Positions 54,775 to 64,000 of a stretch of 64,000 nucleotides of DNA are shown here, piece after piece; the stretch's first letter is position 1; each line of letters starts with the position of its first letter. Source of the DNA: Spirosoma profusum (lineage in GTDB: Bacteria; Bacteroidota; Bacteroidia; Cytophagales; Spirosomataceae); the NCBI RefSeq assembly GCF_014699005.1, contig NZ_JACWZY010000029.1, forward strand, positions 1-64,000. Reading direction: 5' to 3'. Under the pieces are notes generated by a model. That model was not told the origin of the DNA. It was given only the letters and a program-made list of their open reading frames with translations, and did not search any database. The position numbers were made by a program, and so were the translations under genes.

Positions 54775-56574
54775 ATGAGAACTGCCGGTTTCATTTTCCT
54801 ATCCTTAATTCTATTTCAGCTAGCTGATGCTCAGCCGATTCGTTACGAAGTCTCTTTCCCAAACGCTATTCATCACGAAGCACAGATAAGCCTCACCGTG
54901 ACGCAGTTACCGAAACAGGCGGCTGTTTTTCGGATGAGTCGTTCGTCGCCGGGGCGTTACGCGACGCATGAGTTCGGCAAGAACGTGTACAACGTAACAG
55001 CCACCGATGAACTAAACCAGCCGCTGACTTTCACCCGCACCGATGGCGATATATATACCGTACAAACGCACAAAGGAACGGTAAAGCTAACCTACACCCT
55101 GTTCGGAAATTATCCGGACGGAACGTACATGGGCATCGATCCGCAGAGCATTCACCTCAATATGCCTGCTACGTTCATGTGGGTCAAAGGATTCGACAAG
55201 CGGCCGATTGAGGTTAAATTCAACCTGCCGAGCGAGAATATGGGCGTAGTGGCCACACAGCTCGTTTCGACGGAAGACCGCTTTACGTATACCGCTCCTG
55301 ACCTGCAATACTTCATGGATTCGCCGACAAAAATTGGCAAACTGAATATCAAAGAATGGAAACGTAACAACACTGATGGGAAGCCCGTTACGTTCCGGGT
55401 TGCGCTGGAAGCGAACGTAGCAGATTCAACCGCCGATGGTTTCACGAAAAAAATCGCCCGGATTGTCGATCAGGCAAAAGCGGTTTACGGTGAATTTCCG
55501 ACGTATGACTACGGTACGTACACGTTTCTGGCTAACCTGAATCCCTACGTTCGGGGGGATGGAATGGAGCATCGCAACTCAACCATGATTGCCGTGCCTA
55601 TTGCCTTTACCGGGCCTGAGCGCGTATTAGGCGTGTTTGCCCACGAATTTTTTCACTGCTGGAACGTAGAGCGTATTCGGCCCAAAACGCTGGAACCCTT
55701 CAACTTCGAGAAAAGCAATATGAGTTACGAACTCTGGTTTGCCGAAGGGTTTACGCAGTATTATGGCGAACTGTTGCTGGTTCGGGCTGGACTCACTCCA
55801 GTCAATGAGTATATGTATACCCTCACCGGGATCATTACCAGCAAACAACAAACGCCCGGCGGTACGTATTATTCGCCTATTGATGCAAGCTGCCACGCCG
55901 TTTTTGTGGATGCCGGCGTATCGATTGACCGGACTAACTACGCCAATATGTTTACGTCCTATTACTTCTATGGAGCCGCCGTGGCTCTGGCGCTTGATCT
56001 GGAATTGCGCCAGCGAAACATCTCGCTCGATGCCTACATGCAGGCGGTCTGGAAACGATTTGGAAAGACAGAGCAGCCATATACCGTCGATGGCTTGCGA
56101 ACGGTTCTGGCTCAGGTCACATCACCTGATTTTGCGCGTTCGTTTTTTAGCAAATACATCTACGGGCACGAATCCATCGACTATGCTACGTTGCTGGCGA
56201 AGGCGGGATTATCGATCAAAAAATCGCAGGAAGGCAAAGCCTGGTTTGGAACAATTCGCTATTCCGAATCCGACCAAGGATTAATTATTACTGCCAGTAC
56301 CGTTCGCGATACTCCACTATACAAAGCCGGTCTTGATATTGACGACGTAGTAACGTCAGTTGATGGTCAGGCCGTTTCAAAATCCGCTGATATGGCTAAC
56401 ATTCTCAGCCAGCATAAACCCGGCGATGTTATTCAGGTAGCGTACCTGCACCGTGGCGAGGCAAAAACCGCTTCCGTTACATTAGCCGAAAACCCAGCGA
56501 TTTTGGTTCAATTAAATGACAGCGCAACAACTGACATGCAGACGTTTAGAAACAACTGGCTGGGAGGGAAATGA
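54775..56574 (+). CDS. M61-family glycyl aminopeptidase with PDZ domain
   Basis: A 599-residue exported peptidase: a signal peptide (1-19, ending LADAQ), an N-terminal beta domain (about 20-190), and a gluzincin catalytic domain with H290-E291-x-x-H294 (AHEFFHCWNVERIRP). The third ligand is the glutamate of LWFAEGFTQYY. A C-terminal PDZ domain (about 495-580, with GLIITASTVRDTPLYKAGLDIDDVVTSVDG) completes it. M61 enzymes release N-terminal glycine or alanine. Its position directly after the M28 gene supports joint peptide processing in the periplasm. Confidence 0.93.
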   Translation: MRTAGFIFLSLILFQLADAQPIRYEVSFPNAIHHEAQISLTVTQLPKQAAVFRMSRSSPGRYATHEFGKNVYNVTATDELNQPLTFTRTDGDIYTVQTHKGTVKLTYTLFGNYPDGTYMGIDPQSIHLNMPATFMWVKGFDKRPIEVKFNLPSENMGVVATQLVSTEDRFTYTAPDLQYFMDSPTKIGKLNIKEWKRNNTDGKPVTFRVALEANVADSTADGFTKKIARIVDQAKAVYGEFPTYDYGTYTFLANLNPYVRGDGMEHRNSTMIAVPIAFTGPERVLGVFAHEFFHCWNVERIRPKTLEPFNFEKSNMSYELWFAEGFTQYYGELLLVRAGLTPVNEYMYTLTGIITSKQQTPGGTYYSPIDASCHAVFVDAGVSIDRTNYANMFTSYYFYGAAVALALDLELRQRNISLDAYMQAVWKRFGKTEQPYTVDGLRTVLAQVTSPDFARSFFSKYIYGHESIDYATLLAKAGLSIKKSQEGKAWFGTIRYSESDQGLIITASTVRDTPLYKAGLDIDDVVTSVDGQAVSKSADMANILSQHKPGDVIQVAYLHRGEAKTASVTLAENPAILVQLNDSATTDMQTFRNNWLGGK

Positions 56575-56577
56575 AAA

Positions 56578-56805
56578 ATGATGTAGGATATAGGATGTAT
56601 TTACCCTTTCGAGAATAGGTCAAAAATGGGCGTTTTTGTCATTCTGACGAAGGAAGAATCTTAACGATTCCTTACTGGAGTGCTAGGAATCGTTAAGATT
56701 CTTCCTTCGTCAGAATGACAAAAGTCTCCTCTAAACAAAAGTTTAAACAGGATCGTATACTGTATGAGAGTCTGGTGCAACTCATACCTCATACATCATA
56801 CATCA
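56578..56805. repeat. nested inverted repeat: outer GATGTAGGATATAGG arms around an inner hairpin
   Basis: The outer words ATGATGTAGGATATAGGATGTAT (from 56579, imperfect) and CATACCTCATACATCATACATC (ending about 56804) flank a separate inner hairpin at 56634-56723. The outer family also occurs at 19214 and 31821. Confidence 0.65.
56634..56723. repeat. dispersed hairpin with perfect 39-base arms (GTCATTCTGACGAAGG family)
   Basis: Arms 56634-56672 and 56685-56723 are exact complements over 39 bases, with a 12-base loop. It is the second copy of the element at 39183-39276; where the sequences differ, both arms have changed together. It sits between convergent genes. Confidence 0.9.
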
Positions 56806-59800
56806 CTTCGTTTTCACTTGTGTCGTGGTGCGTAGGAATGCCACTAAATCTTTGACTTCAGTTTCCGAAAGTGGGTCTAGTAGACCGGTTGGCATCATCG
56901 AAGCAGGGTTTACTTCTCTAGATTGAATATCGGCCTTGTTGATGGTCACCGCTTCCTGCCCAACGATACGTAGCGTTAACTGTCGCTCGTTTTCCTTGGC
57001 TACGTTGCCGATGTAGGTTCGCCCATCACGAGTGGTCACGACCACCATTTTGTAATCGTCCTGAATTTCGGCGCTTGGGTCCAGAATATTGCCCAGCAGA
57101 TAGTCCAGATTGGCCCGGTTGGAGCCCGTCAGTTCAGGTCCGATGATGCCACCCTCACCGTACATTTTGTGGCAGGGGCCACAGGTATTCTGAAAAATCT
57201 GGCGCCCCTTCACTACGTTAGCGCTGGCAACTACCTCATCTGTCAGCAGATTTCGGTAACGGGTGTACGCTTTTTCATCCATTGCTACGTGGTCGATAGG
57301 CCCCCATACTTCCACGAATCCGCTCCCCACTACCCGACGCAACTGGCGAGCTACGAAAGTCGGTACGTCCCGTTTTGGGATAATATTTTTGGCGATTGCC
57401 TGGGTCAATTGCCAGCCGTATTTTGGGCGGGAAGCCAGCGTCTGAATCGCTTCTCTTTTCTCGGACGTAGTAAAACCAACATATCTGTCGAGCAGTAGTT
57501 TACCAAATGGCTCATGGTCATAACTGGCAATGGCTCGGATGGCATCGAGCCGTAAATCGTTGCTATTGAGCAATTCCGGCAATTCTTTTATTAACTCTGG
57601 CCGTTGCTGCAAAGCCAGCGACTGCAACGCTTTCCGTCGACTTTCAATAGGTGTTTTAGCGTCTTTCAGTAAGGACAGTGATTTAGCCGCCATCTCCGTA
57701 CCGCCAAATTGACCGCTTATTTCGGTAGCCAGTTTAGCTGTTACGTTATCCGTTTTCAGTGTAGCGTATACCGATTTCCAGTTTGCCGGAGTTGATACAT
57801 CATAACGACCTTCCAGGGCATCACGCATCCCTTCTAACAGATTCAAGCGATTCTTAGGCATCTTGCCAATCGCTGATACCAGTACATCAACAGCCTGTGC
57901 ATCGACAACCCGACGAGCGATAAACTGTGTGACCATCGGAATCTGGCTTTTCGTGGCTAAGTCAAGGGCGCGGGTCGTATTTTCCTTCACCAGCGGCTCC
58001 AGACCAAACCAGATTAGTTTTGGCAGATTATGATCAGTTGCATCCTCGGCATGCGTCAGTAATCCTTCGGCTAATTTCCAGCGTGTATCATTGCCCAGCC
58101 GTTGCATGGCCGAAGCCAGATAGAGTCGCACCACTGGTGATTTATCCTGCCGCGCCAACGTAGCGAACTGAGCCAGTACATCCGGCGAAGGGCTTTTGTC
58201 TTCGCACAACAACTGAATCGCCCAGGCCCGAACGTAAGCGTCTTTATCCGACAAAGCCGATTTAAGTTGTTCTGTCGACAGGTTTCCTGTGATGTGTAAC
58301 GCCCACATAGCACGCAGCCGATGGTCTGGAGTGGACGCTACGTCGAAGAGTGAACGGAGACTAGTTACGGCTGCTACGTTCAATTTTCCAATGTTGGCCC
58401 GCCCCTGAAGAATAACTCTGGCTCTACGCGCGTGCCAGTCGCTCGGGCTTGTTTGCAGAGAAGCCAGTTGCTCGTCGGTTAATTTGCTCAAATCCGCGTA
58501 TCGATCCGGCCAATTCCTGGCTTGTGACTTGGTGGGCATAACGCGAAAAATCCGACCTGTTTCCTGATTCAGTACGTCGGAACCGCAGATGTCGGCATCG
58601 TGCCAGTCGAGTGCGTAAAGTCCACCATCGGGACCGATTTCAAGGCTGAAACCTACCCATTGGGCGTTATTCGCCATCAGGAAATCTTCGCTGTGATGAC
58701 CCACAAAACCTGACCCTTTGGATTCCAGTACGTCGGTCAGGATGCCGTGTTCGTGGATATTGGCCATAAAAATCCGGCCCATTTGTTCTTTCGGAAACGC
58801 ATCGGACTGGTAAATCCGGGCGCCACCATGCGCCGAACGGTGGCTATGATCGGCAATGGTTTTGATGTCGTTATAGACGTATGGATTGAAATGCTGACCA
58901 CCCTGCCGGTGGTAAATCCCGCCGGGAATAATGTGCCAGAGGTGTGGAATCACGCAGGCCGTAATAAAAATTTGCCCCTTCGCATCATAGTCGATTCCCC
59001 ACGGATTGCTGAACCCATGCGCCACCACTTCGAAGCGATCTTTGGTAGGATGATACCGCCAGATGCCCCCATTAATATCTGTTCCTTCTCCTTGCAAAAG
59101 ATCTTCAGGAAATGGGTCTTTATGGCGGTATAATCGCCCCTTCCCGGTTGGTTTACCTACTTTCGAAGGCGTCGCAAAACCCTGACAACCATAGAGCCAG
59201 CCATCTGGTCCCCAATGCAGACTGTTGAGTGTTTCGTGACGGTCGCGAATGCCCCAACCGGTTAGTCGTACTTCAATATCCTCTATGTCGGCTTTGTCGT
59301 CGCCGTTTTTATCGGGGATGAACAGCAGGTTTGGCGGAGCGCCTACAAACACGCCACCCATACCCACGGCGATTGCTGCCGGAAAAGCGAGTCCTTCCAT
59401 AAATACTTTGCGCGTATCAGCTACTCCATCGTGATTGGTATCTTCCAGAATCAGAATCCGGCTGTCGCCCGCATTGGAAAATCCTTTTCCACGCGATTCG
59501 TAATCACGGTTTTCGGCGATCCAGAGTCGCCCCCGGTCGTCCCAGCAAAAGGCCATCGGTTGGGTCATCATTGGTTCCGATGCCCAGACGTTGGCTTGAT
59601 AACCCTTCGCTACGGTCATGGCAGTTACAGCTTCAGCCGGAGTCAGAAATTTGGCTTCACGGCCTTCACGCTGGGCAACTCCCCACAGTACTGACGTTGA
59701 GTAATCTGATTTGTTTCCGGTAAACTCGCCATATAGTTTCGTCAGTGCTACGTCGTTAAGTTTGCCCGTATACACCACGATCTGGTGTTTCAGAATTTCC

Positions 59801-60642
59801 GTGTTTCCTTTTTTGATGGACCAGTCACCTTTTCGTGCACGCGCGGGTCCGATACCTAACTGAGAATCTACGCGCCAGGGTGTCGGATAATTGCGATTCT
59901 GCGGATGGTCGAAAATGGCGACGTGCGCCCAATCGCTACGTCCTTCAACCTGCATACCTACGTCTACCCATGGCGCCGACTGTCCTTCGGCTTTTTCGTT
60001 ACGTTGCCGGGCTGCATTTACCACCTCGCCAGGAATACCCTCCTTCCAGGGCATTCGCAAAAACAAGCCGCCGTAGTCGTATTTACCAATCGTTACGTCG
60101 GTATGCGCATCACCGTTCCACTCTAGATCGAGCAGGTATTGACCGTTACGTTCCCGCATCGACCAGTTCTGAGTTTCGGTCAAAACGGCTTTACCGGTTG
60201 AGTCAATCAGGTCGTAAACGGTCTGCCATTTCACGGTTGTACCTTTACTTTCAACTACCTTTGCCGACACTTTACGCCAATAATCGCCCTGCGGGTGGTG
60301 GAAATAATCGCGACCATTGACACGGGTGAAACCCCAGTATAAACCCGTCTGGTGTTTGTGATGGCCGGGGCTATATTCAGTCAACACACCTTTACCATCG
60401 GGGGCAACAATCGGGTGCAGGAAAGGGCGAAAATCGGCTTTCGCCACCTGCGTCAGAATCGGTGTTGTTTGCCCTGATCGATAAACGGCTATCGTCTGCG
60501 CAGCTTTATTTTCTTTAATTATCAACGGTTTATCCGCCAGTGACAATTCCGCCCCGGACATCTCAGCAGTTGGATGAACGCTATAGATAATCGAAAGAAA
60601 AACAAGCCCCAAAAACAGAACGGCGAGCCTCATAATTGGCAA
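56803..60642 (-). CDS. fusion of a PmoA-like (DUF6807) domain with a PVC-type dehydrogenase/HEAT/cytochrome c protein
   Basis: A 1279-residue exported protein. The order is: signal peptide (1-23); PmoA-like beta domain (about 35-320, with FLHPIVAPDGKGVLTEYSPGHHKHQTGLYWGF); and a beta-propeller 'membrane-bound dehydrogenase' domain (about 335-700, with WIAENRDYESRG, EDTNHDGVAD and GPDGWLYGCQGF). HEAT-like helices (about 740-1100) and a C-terminal cytochrome c follow, with the heme site C1154-G-P-C1157-H1158 and probable axial methionine in SMMPTG. Proteins with the last three parts are linked to sugar oxidation or polysaccharide use. It faces a GH31 glycosidase, so a joint role in sugar breakdown is plausible. 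Confidence 0.85.
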   Translation of the reverse strand: MPIMRLAVLFLGLVFLSIIYSVHPTAEMSGAELSLADKPLIIKENKAAQTIAVYRSGQTTPILTQVAKADFRPFLHPIVAPDGKGVLTEYSPGHHKHQTGLYWGFTRVNGRDYFHHPQGDYWRKVSAKVVESKGTTVKWQTVYDLIDSTGKAVLTETQNWSMRERNGQYLLDLEWNGDAHTDVTIGKYDYGGLFLRMPWKEGIPGEVVNAARQRNEKAEGQSAPWVDVGMQVEGRSDWAHVAIFDHPQNRNYPTPWRVDSQLGIGPARARKGDWSIKKGNTEILKHQIVVYTGKLNDVALTKLYGEFTGNKSDYSTSVLWGVAQREGREAKFLTPAEAVTAMTVAKGYQANVWASEPMMTQPMAFCWDDRGRLWIAENRDYESRGKGFSNAGDSRILILEDTNHDGVADTRKVFMEGLAFPAAIAVGMGGVFVGAPPNLLFIPDKNGDDKADIEDIEVRLTGWGIRDRHETLNSLHWGPDGWLYGCQGFATPSKVGKPTGKGRLYRHKDPFPEDLLQGEGTDINGGIWRYHPTKDRFEVVAHGFSNPWGIDYDAKGQIFITACVIPHLWHIIPGGIYHRQGGQHFNPYVYNDIKTIADHSHRSAHGGARIYQSDAFPKEQMGRIFMANIHEHGILTDVLESKGSGFVGHHSEDFLMANNAQWVGFSLEIGPDGGLYALDWHDADICGSDVLNQETGRIFRVMPTKSQARNWPDRYADLSKLTDEQLASLQTSPSDWHARRARVILQGRANIGKLNVAAVTSLRSLFDVASTPDHRLRAMWALHITGNLSTEQLKSALSDKDAYVRAWAIQLLCEDKSPSPDVLAQFATLARQDKSPVVRLYLASAMQRLGNDTRWKLAEGLLTHAEDATDHNLPKLIWFGLEPLVKENTTRALDLATKSQIPMVTQFIARRVVDAQAVDVLVSAIGKMPKNRLNLLEGMRDALEGRYDVSTPANWKSVYATLKTDNVTAKLATEISGQFGGTEMAAKSLSLLKDAKTPIESRRKALQSLALQQRPELIKELPELLNSNDLRLDAIRAIASYDHEPFGKLLLDRYVGFTTSEKREAIQTLASRPKYGWQLTQAIAKNIIPKRDVPTFVARQLRRVVGSGFVEVWGPIDHVAMDEKAYTRYRNLLTDEVVASANVVKGRQIFQNTCGPCHKMYGEGGIIGPELTGSNRANLDYLLGNILDPSAEIQDDYKMVVVTTRDGRTYIGNVAKENERQLTLRIVGQEAVTINKADIQSREVNPASMMPTGLLDPLSETEVKDLVAFLRTTTQVKTK

Positions 60643-60797
60643 AAGTTAGTGATACGTAGTGGCTAAAAGAAGCAGGAAGAGGCTTATACTTTACTCATGA
60701 GCGTTATAAAGTCTGCAACTTCACGATTAAGTTTTATCAAAAACTGCTTTCTGCTATATCCTGCAATGCTCTTTTGACAGAAAATCTACCCACCGAT

Positions 60798-62954
60798 ATG
60801 ACTTCATGTATTACCCGCATCCTCACGTTCGTCATTATTGGTGGTACGTTTCCGATTACCGGATTTGCCCAGCAGATGGCTTTCCAATGGACATTGGTGG
60901 CGTCGGGTGTCTGGAAGGGCGTAGCAGGAAAAGCCGAAACCATTTCTCCGCTGTCGGTAGCTGGCATAAAACCTCGGCTGGATGGCCTGAAAAAATTGGG
61001 CGAACGTTCGTTTCCAACTGATTTGAACGAAAGCGTTCATCAGCAAACAGACAATAAAACGTACCTGCGTTTCCCGCTGAAAAAAGGTGAGCAATTGTTC
61101 GGATTAGGACTGAATTTCAAAGCCGTACAGCAGCGGGGAACGATTAAAACGCTGCACGTCGATCATTACAACGGCAAAGACAATGGACGTACCCACGCAC
61201 CGGTTCCGTTCTACATATCAACGCTCGGCTACGGTGTCCTGATTAATTCAGCTCGTTACGTAACGGTGTATGCCGGAACGGGCGTTCGAACGGATAGTCA
61301 GGAAATGCCGCCCGAAAAAGATCGCAATACCCAGCGTGATTGGAGCGCCCAGCCGTATTCCGATGCTGTAGAGGTGATTATTCCGGCGTCAGGAACGGAG
61401 GTTTACATTTTTGCCGGGGCAACGCCGATGGAAGTTGTACAACGGTATAATCTGTATTGCGGGGGCGGTACGTTGCCACCAAAATGGGGATTAGGTTTTA
61501 CCCACCGAACACCAACGCTATTTTCAGACGAGAAAGTGCTTCAGGAAGCGGCCGAGTTCGAAGCGAAAGGCTATCCGTTAAGTTTTGTGGGACTGGAACC
61601 CGGCTGGCAGTCGCATTCCTATCCGAATAGTTTTGTCTGGGATAGCACGCGATTCCCTCATCCTCAGCAGTTTCTCGATAAATTGTTGCAGAAAAATATC
61701 CGGGCTAATCTTTGGATAAACCCCTACGTATCATCGCATTCGCCCATGTTCAAACGTGTGCTGCCATACACCGGCTCGCACATGGTCTGGGTGGGGCGTG
61801 TGCCGGATTTCACGATGGCTCAAGCTCGGGATCTATACAAAGACCTGTTTTCTAAACAACACCTGTCAGTCGGCATTTCGGGTTATAAAGTGGACGAAGT
61901 TGACGGCTACGATAACTGGCTCTGGCCCGATGTTGCTACGTTCCCGTCGGGTATCCCTTCCGAACAGATGCGGCAGATTTACGGACTGCAATTTCAGAAA
62001 ATGACCGATGGCTGGTTTCGGCAACGAAATCAACGTACCTACGGGCTGGTTCGGGGGTCAAATGCCGGGGCTTCAGCTATGCCGTATGTGATTTACAATG
62101 ACTATTACGACCATCGCGATTTTATAACCGCCCTCATTACCAGCAGTTTCATTGGCGTATTGTGGACGCCAGAAGCACGATCTTCCAAGACTTCCGAAGA
62201 ATGGCTTCGTCGGATGCAAACCGTCTGTTTTTCACCAATGGCGATGCTCAACGCCTGGGCCGACGGCACGAAACCGTGGACGTTCCCCGACGTAGCACAG
62301 GACGTAAAAGACGTCATGCTGCTACGTATGCAACTGCTTCCCTATCTGTATACTACGTTCGCGCAGTACCATTTCGAAGGCAAACCGCCCATCCGGGCCA
62401 TGCAGTTGGTTGATGGCTTTACGTTCGATAGTAAGGCTACGGCTGCTACGTTACATTCGACCGACAATCCCTATGCAATGGCCGTCCGAAAAGACCTGAA
62501 CGACCAGTTCATGGTCGGCGATTATTTGCTGGTAGCGCCTTTGTTTGCCGGTGAGAAGAGCCGTAAGGTGTTGCTGCCATCCGGCAAATGGTATGATTTC
62601 TATACAGGAAATTTCGTTGGTGAAGCTGCGATTATCGAAATCACACCCGGGCTTTCTAAAATTCCTTTATTCGTTAAAGAAGGCGGTATTATTCCGATGA
62701 TTCCGCCGGTACTGCATACGCCCAAAAAGGGAGAGAAATTAGCGTTAACAGTACGTCATTACGGAAAAACAGAGGCCAATTGGGCGATTTATGATGATGA
62801 CGGAGAAACGTTCGATTATGAAAATGGTACGTATACCTGGACGCAATTGGAAGTAAGAAAGAATCAGGCCGGTACGTTGACCGGAAGCTGGAATCCGACC
62901 CGAAACAATGGGTTTCATTACAGTACTATTACCTGGGAATTTATGACAAAATAG
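60798..62954 (+). CDS. glycoside hydrolase family 31 alpha-glycosidase
   Basis: A 718-residue exported enzyme: a signal peptide (1-24, ending GFAQ), an N-terminal beta-sandwich with LRFPLKKGEQLFGLGLNFKAVQ, a GH31 barrel, and a C-terminal beta domain with DUF5110-like ending (YDDDGETFDYENGTYTW). The nucleophile aspartate is probably in GYKVDEVDGYD, and the acid/base aspartate is probably in VIYNDYYDHRD. The motif differs from classical alpha-glucosidases (KTDFGE), so specificity may be unusual. I chose the ATG at 60798, since the TTG upstream lengthens the signal peptide without reason. It is divergent from the cytochrome fusion gene. Confidence 0.88.
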   Translation: MTSCITRILTFVIIGGTFPITGFAQQMAFQWTLVASGVWKGVAGKAETISPLSVAGIKPRLDGLKKLGERSFPTDLNESVHQQTDNKTYLRFPLKKGEQLFGLGLNFKAVQQRGTIKTLHVDHYNGKDNGRTHAPVPFYISTLGYGVLINSARYVTVYAGTGVRTDSQEMPPEKDRNTQRDWSAQPYSDAVEVIIPASGTEVYIFAGATPMEVVQRYNLYCGGGTLPPKWGLGFTHRTPTLFSDEKVLQEAAEFEAKGYPLSFVGLEPGWQSHSYPNSFVWDSTRFPHPQQFLDKLLQKNIRANLWINPYVSSHSPMFKRVLPYTGSHMVWVGRVPDFTMAQARDLYKDLFSKQHLSVGISGYKVDEVDGYDNWLWPDVATFPSGIPSEQMRQIYGLQFQKMTDGWFRQRNQRTYGLVRGSNAGASAMPYVIYNDYYDHRDFITALITSSFIGVLWTPEARSSKTSEEWLRRMQTVCFSPMAMLNAWADGTKPWTFPDVAQDVKDVMLLRMQLLPYLYTTFAQYHFEGKPPIRAMQLVDGFTFDSKATAATLHSTDNPYAMAVRKDLNDQFMVGDYLLVAPLFAGEKSRKVLLPSGKWYDFYTGNFVGEAAIIEITPGLSKIPLFVKEGGIIPMIPPVLHTPKKGEKLALTVRHYGKTEANWAIYDDDGETFDYENGTYTWTQLEVRKNQAGTLTGSWNPTRNNGFHYSTITWEFMTK

Positions 62955-63000
62955 GTGCGCACCGGCTATCCACGAAAGCCACAATCCCGGCTTAAATCCA

Positions 63001-63008
63001 TATCTTTG
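63001..63008 (+). promoter_or_regulatory. -7 element for the CDF transporter gene
   Basis: TATCTTTG fits TAnnTTTG, 30 bases before the ATG at 63039. No clear -33 TTTG is seen upstream. Confidence 0.55.
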
Positions 63009-63038
63009 TAGTCCCTAACGCTATTTCATCAGGCTTCG

Positions 63039-64000
63039 ATGAATTCCAGTCAACAAACGAAATACCGCTGGATGGGCATCTCGCTGGGGCTAAGCTTCGT
63101 CCTGCTGATTCTCAAATTCACGGCTTATTTTTTAACGTATTCCACGTCGATTCTCTCGGATGCCGTTGAGTCGATTGTGAATGTGATTGCCAGTGGATTT
63201 GCGTTTTACAGTATCTATTTAGCGGACCAACCCGCCGACCAGAACCACCCATACGGCCACGGGAAAATCGAATTTCTTTCTTCAGGTTTCGAGGGCGCCA
63301 TGATTCTCTCGGCGGGATTGGTCATCGTCTGGCAAGCCATCTTAAGTTTTTTTGAACCCAAAATACTAACTAATCTGGATTGGGGTTTTGCGCTGGTAGG
63401 TCTGACGGCAGCAGCCAACGCATTCGTGGGTCGTATGCTGATACGTTCAGGGAATCAAACGGATTCAGCGGCTCTCATTGCCGATGGCAAACATCTGCTC
63501 ACTGATACGTTCAGTAGCGTAGTAGTCATGATTGGCGTAGCACTGGTCTGGCTGACGGGCCTGCACTGGATCGATAGTACGTTGTCGCTGGTACTTTCCT
63601 TCGTAATTATTTACAACGGCTTCAAAATCACGCGCCAGTCGGTGGCCAGACTGATGGACGAAGCCGACGTACCGACACTTCATAAGGTGGTGAATATCCT
63701 GAACACCCAAAAAGACAACAACTGGATTGATGTACATAATCTGCGAGTCCAGAAATACGGTGCCGACTTACACATCGATTGCCATTTGACCCTGCCCTAT
63801 TACTGGAAGCTCAACAAAGTCCACGACGAAGTCCATCATTTTGAAGACACGCTCAAAGAAGGTTTTCAGGCGGAGGTTGAGATTTTTGTGCATACCGACC
63901 CTTGTCAGAAAGAGTGCTGCCACTATTGCCGCGTTGCCGACTGTCCTGTTCGGGCGTTTGCGTTTGTGCAGGACGTAGCCTGGACAGCCGAGAATCTGCC
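63039..64000 (+). CDS. cation diffusion facilitator (CDF) metal transporter, 3' end outside the window
   Basis: The first 320 residues of a CDF efflux protein (Zn, Fe or Mn; FieF/YiiP family) run off the window end. Membrane segment 2 has the metal residues in LSDAVES (D and E where YiiP has two D), followed by HPYGHGKIEFLSSG. Segment 5 has DGKHLLTDTFSS (H and D of the transport site). The cytosolic domain begins near residue 210 with VARLMDEADVPTLHKV. After the usual domain comes a cysteine-rich stretch (CQKECCHYC, then VADCPVRAF) that standard family members lack. The start is the ATG at 63039, placed by the family N-terminus and the -7 element. Confidence 0.9.
   Translation, partial: MNSSQQTKYRWMGISLGLSFVLLILKFTAYFLTYSTSILSDAVESIVNVIASGFAFYSIYLADQPADQNHPYGHGKIEFLSSGFEGAMILSAGLVIVWQAILSFFEPKILTNLDWGFALVGLTAAANAFVGRMLIRSGNQTDSAALIADGKHLLTDTFSSVVVMIGVALVWLTGLHWIDSTLSLVLSFVIIYNGFKITRQSVARLMDEADVPTLHKVVNILNTQKDNNWIDVHNLRVQKYGADLHIDCHLTLPYYWKLNKVHDEVHHFEDTLKEGFQAEVEIFVHTDPCQKECCHYCRVADCPVRAFAFVQDVAWTAENL

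Noticed and set aside
53183-56574. M28 and M61 peptidase pair as a novel system
   Set aside because: Both are common exported peptidases with intact active sites; adjacency is explained by peptide turnover.

Overview
The window is chromosomal DNA of a Bacteroidota bacterium of the Cytophagales, most likely Spirosoma or a close relative. This rests on the protein families (short 287-residue RpoD, long LepB, T9SS-type sorting domain, START-like plus LptF/G pair, fused PmoA/cytochrome c protein), on promoters of the TAnnTTTG type, and on the near absence of strong Shine-Dalgarno sites. There is no phage, transposase, CRISPR array or plasmid gene. Most of it is an ordinary core and metabolic chromosome.

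Layout: 0.1-4.2 kb holds an acyltransferase, an MFS transporter, an exported Rid-like protein and a pirin-like protein. 4.3-12.6 kb holds tRNA-Met, a START-like protein, LptF/G, rpsO, pnp, rpoD, a lipoprotein and lepB. 12.7-19.2 kb is a purine/ureide catabolic cluster: uricase faces a run of allantoinase, an M20 amidohydrolase, ureidoglycine aminohydrolase, OHCU decarboxylase, hydroxyisourate hydrolase and a second M20 amidohydrolase. Together they can take urate to glyoxylate, ammonia and CO2 without urease. 19.3-25.3 kb holds a CHRD lipoprotein, aconitase, a decayed stretch, an FMN hydroxy-acid oxidase and a GNAT enzyme. 25.4-31.8 kb is a tripartite RND efflux operon. 31.9-34.4 kb holds an ScfR/RamB-like regulator and a secreted T9SS-type protein. 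34.5-39.1 kb is a bacteriophytochrome, response regulator, heme oxygenase and NamZ-like muramidase run with overlapping genes. 39.3-46.3 kb holds a PAS kinase, deoxynucleoside kinase, TrhO, threonine synthase, a LysR regulator and a PhyH dioxygenase. 46.5-48.9 kb is an AT-rich ABC permease that looks acquired. 49-56.6 kb holds SurE, a GH3-family enzyme, LysE, NUDIX, M28 and M61 peptidases. 56.8-64 kb holds the PmoA/cytochrome fusion, a GH31 glycosidase and a CDF metal transporter cut by the window end.

Two signals lie outside the gene list. First, the word ACGTA (and its complement TACGT) is strongly over-represented in genes and in spacers, in several codon phases and on both strands; my hand count is 20 sites in the first 1,520 bases against about 3 expected. 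The AT-rich ABC permease lacks the excess. Second, almost every compact gene junction carries a long inverted repeat built from one of a few recurring short-word families. Many overlap a stop codon, some are perfect over 28-46 bases, and two copies of one family differ by paired changes in both arms. These two signals are the best candidates for something undescribed.
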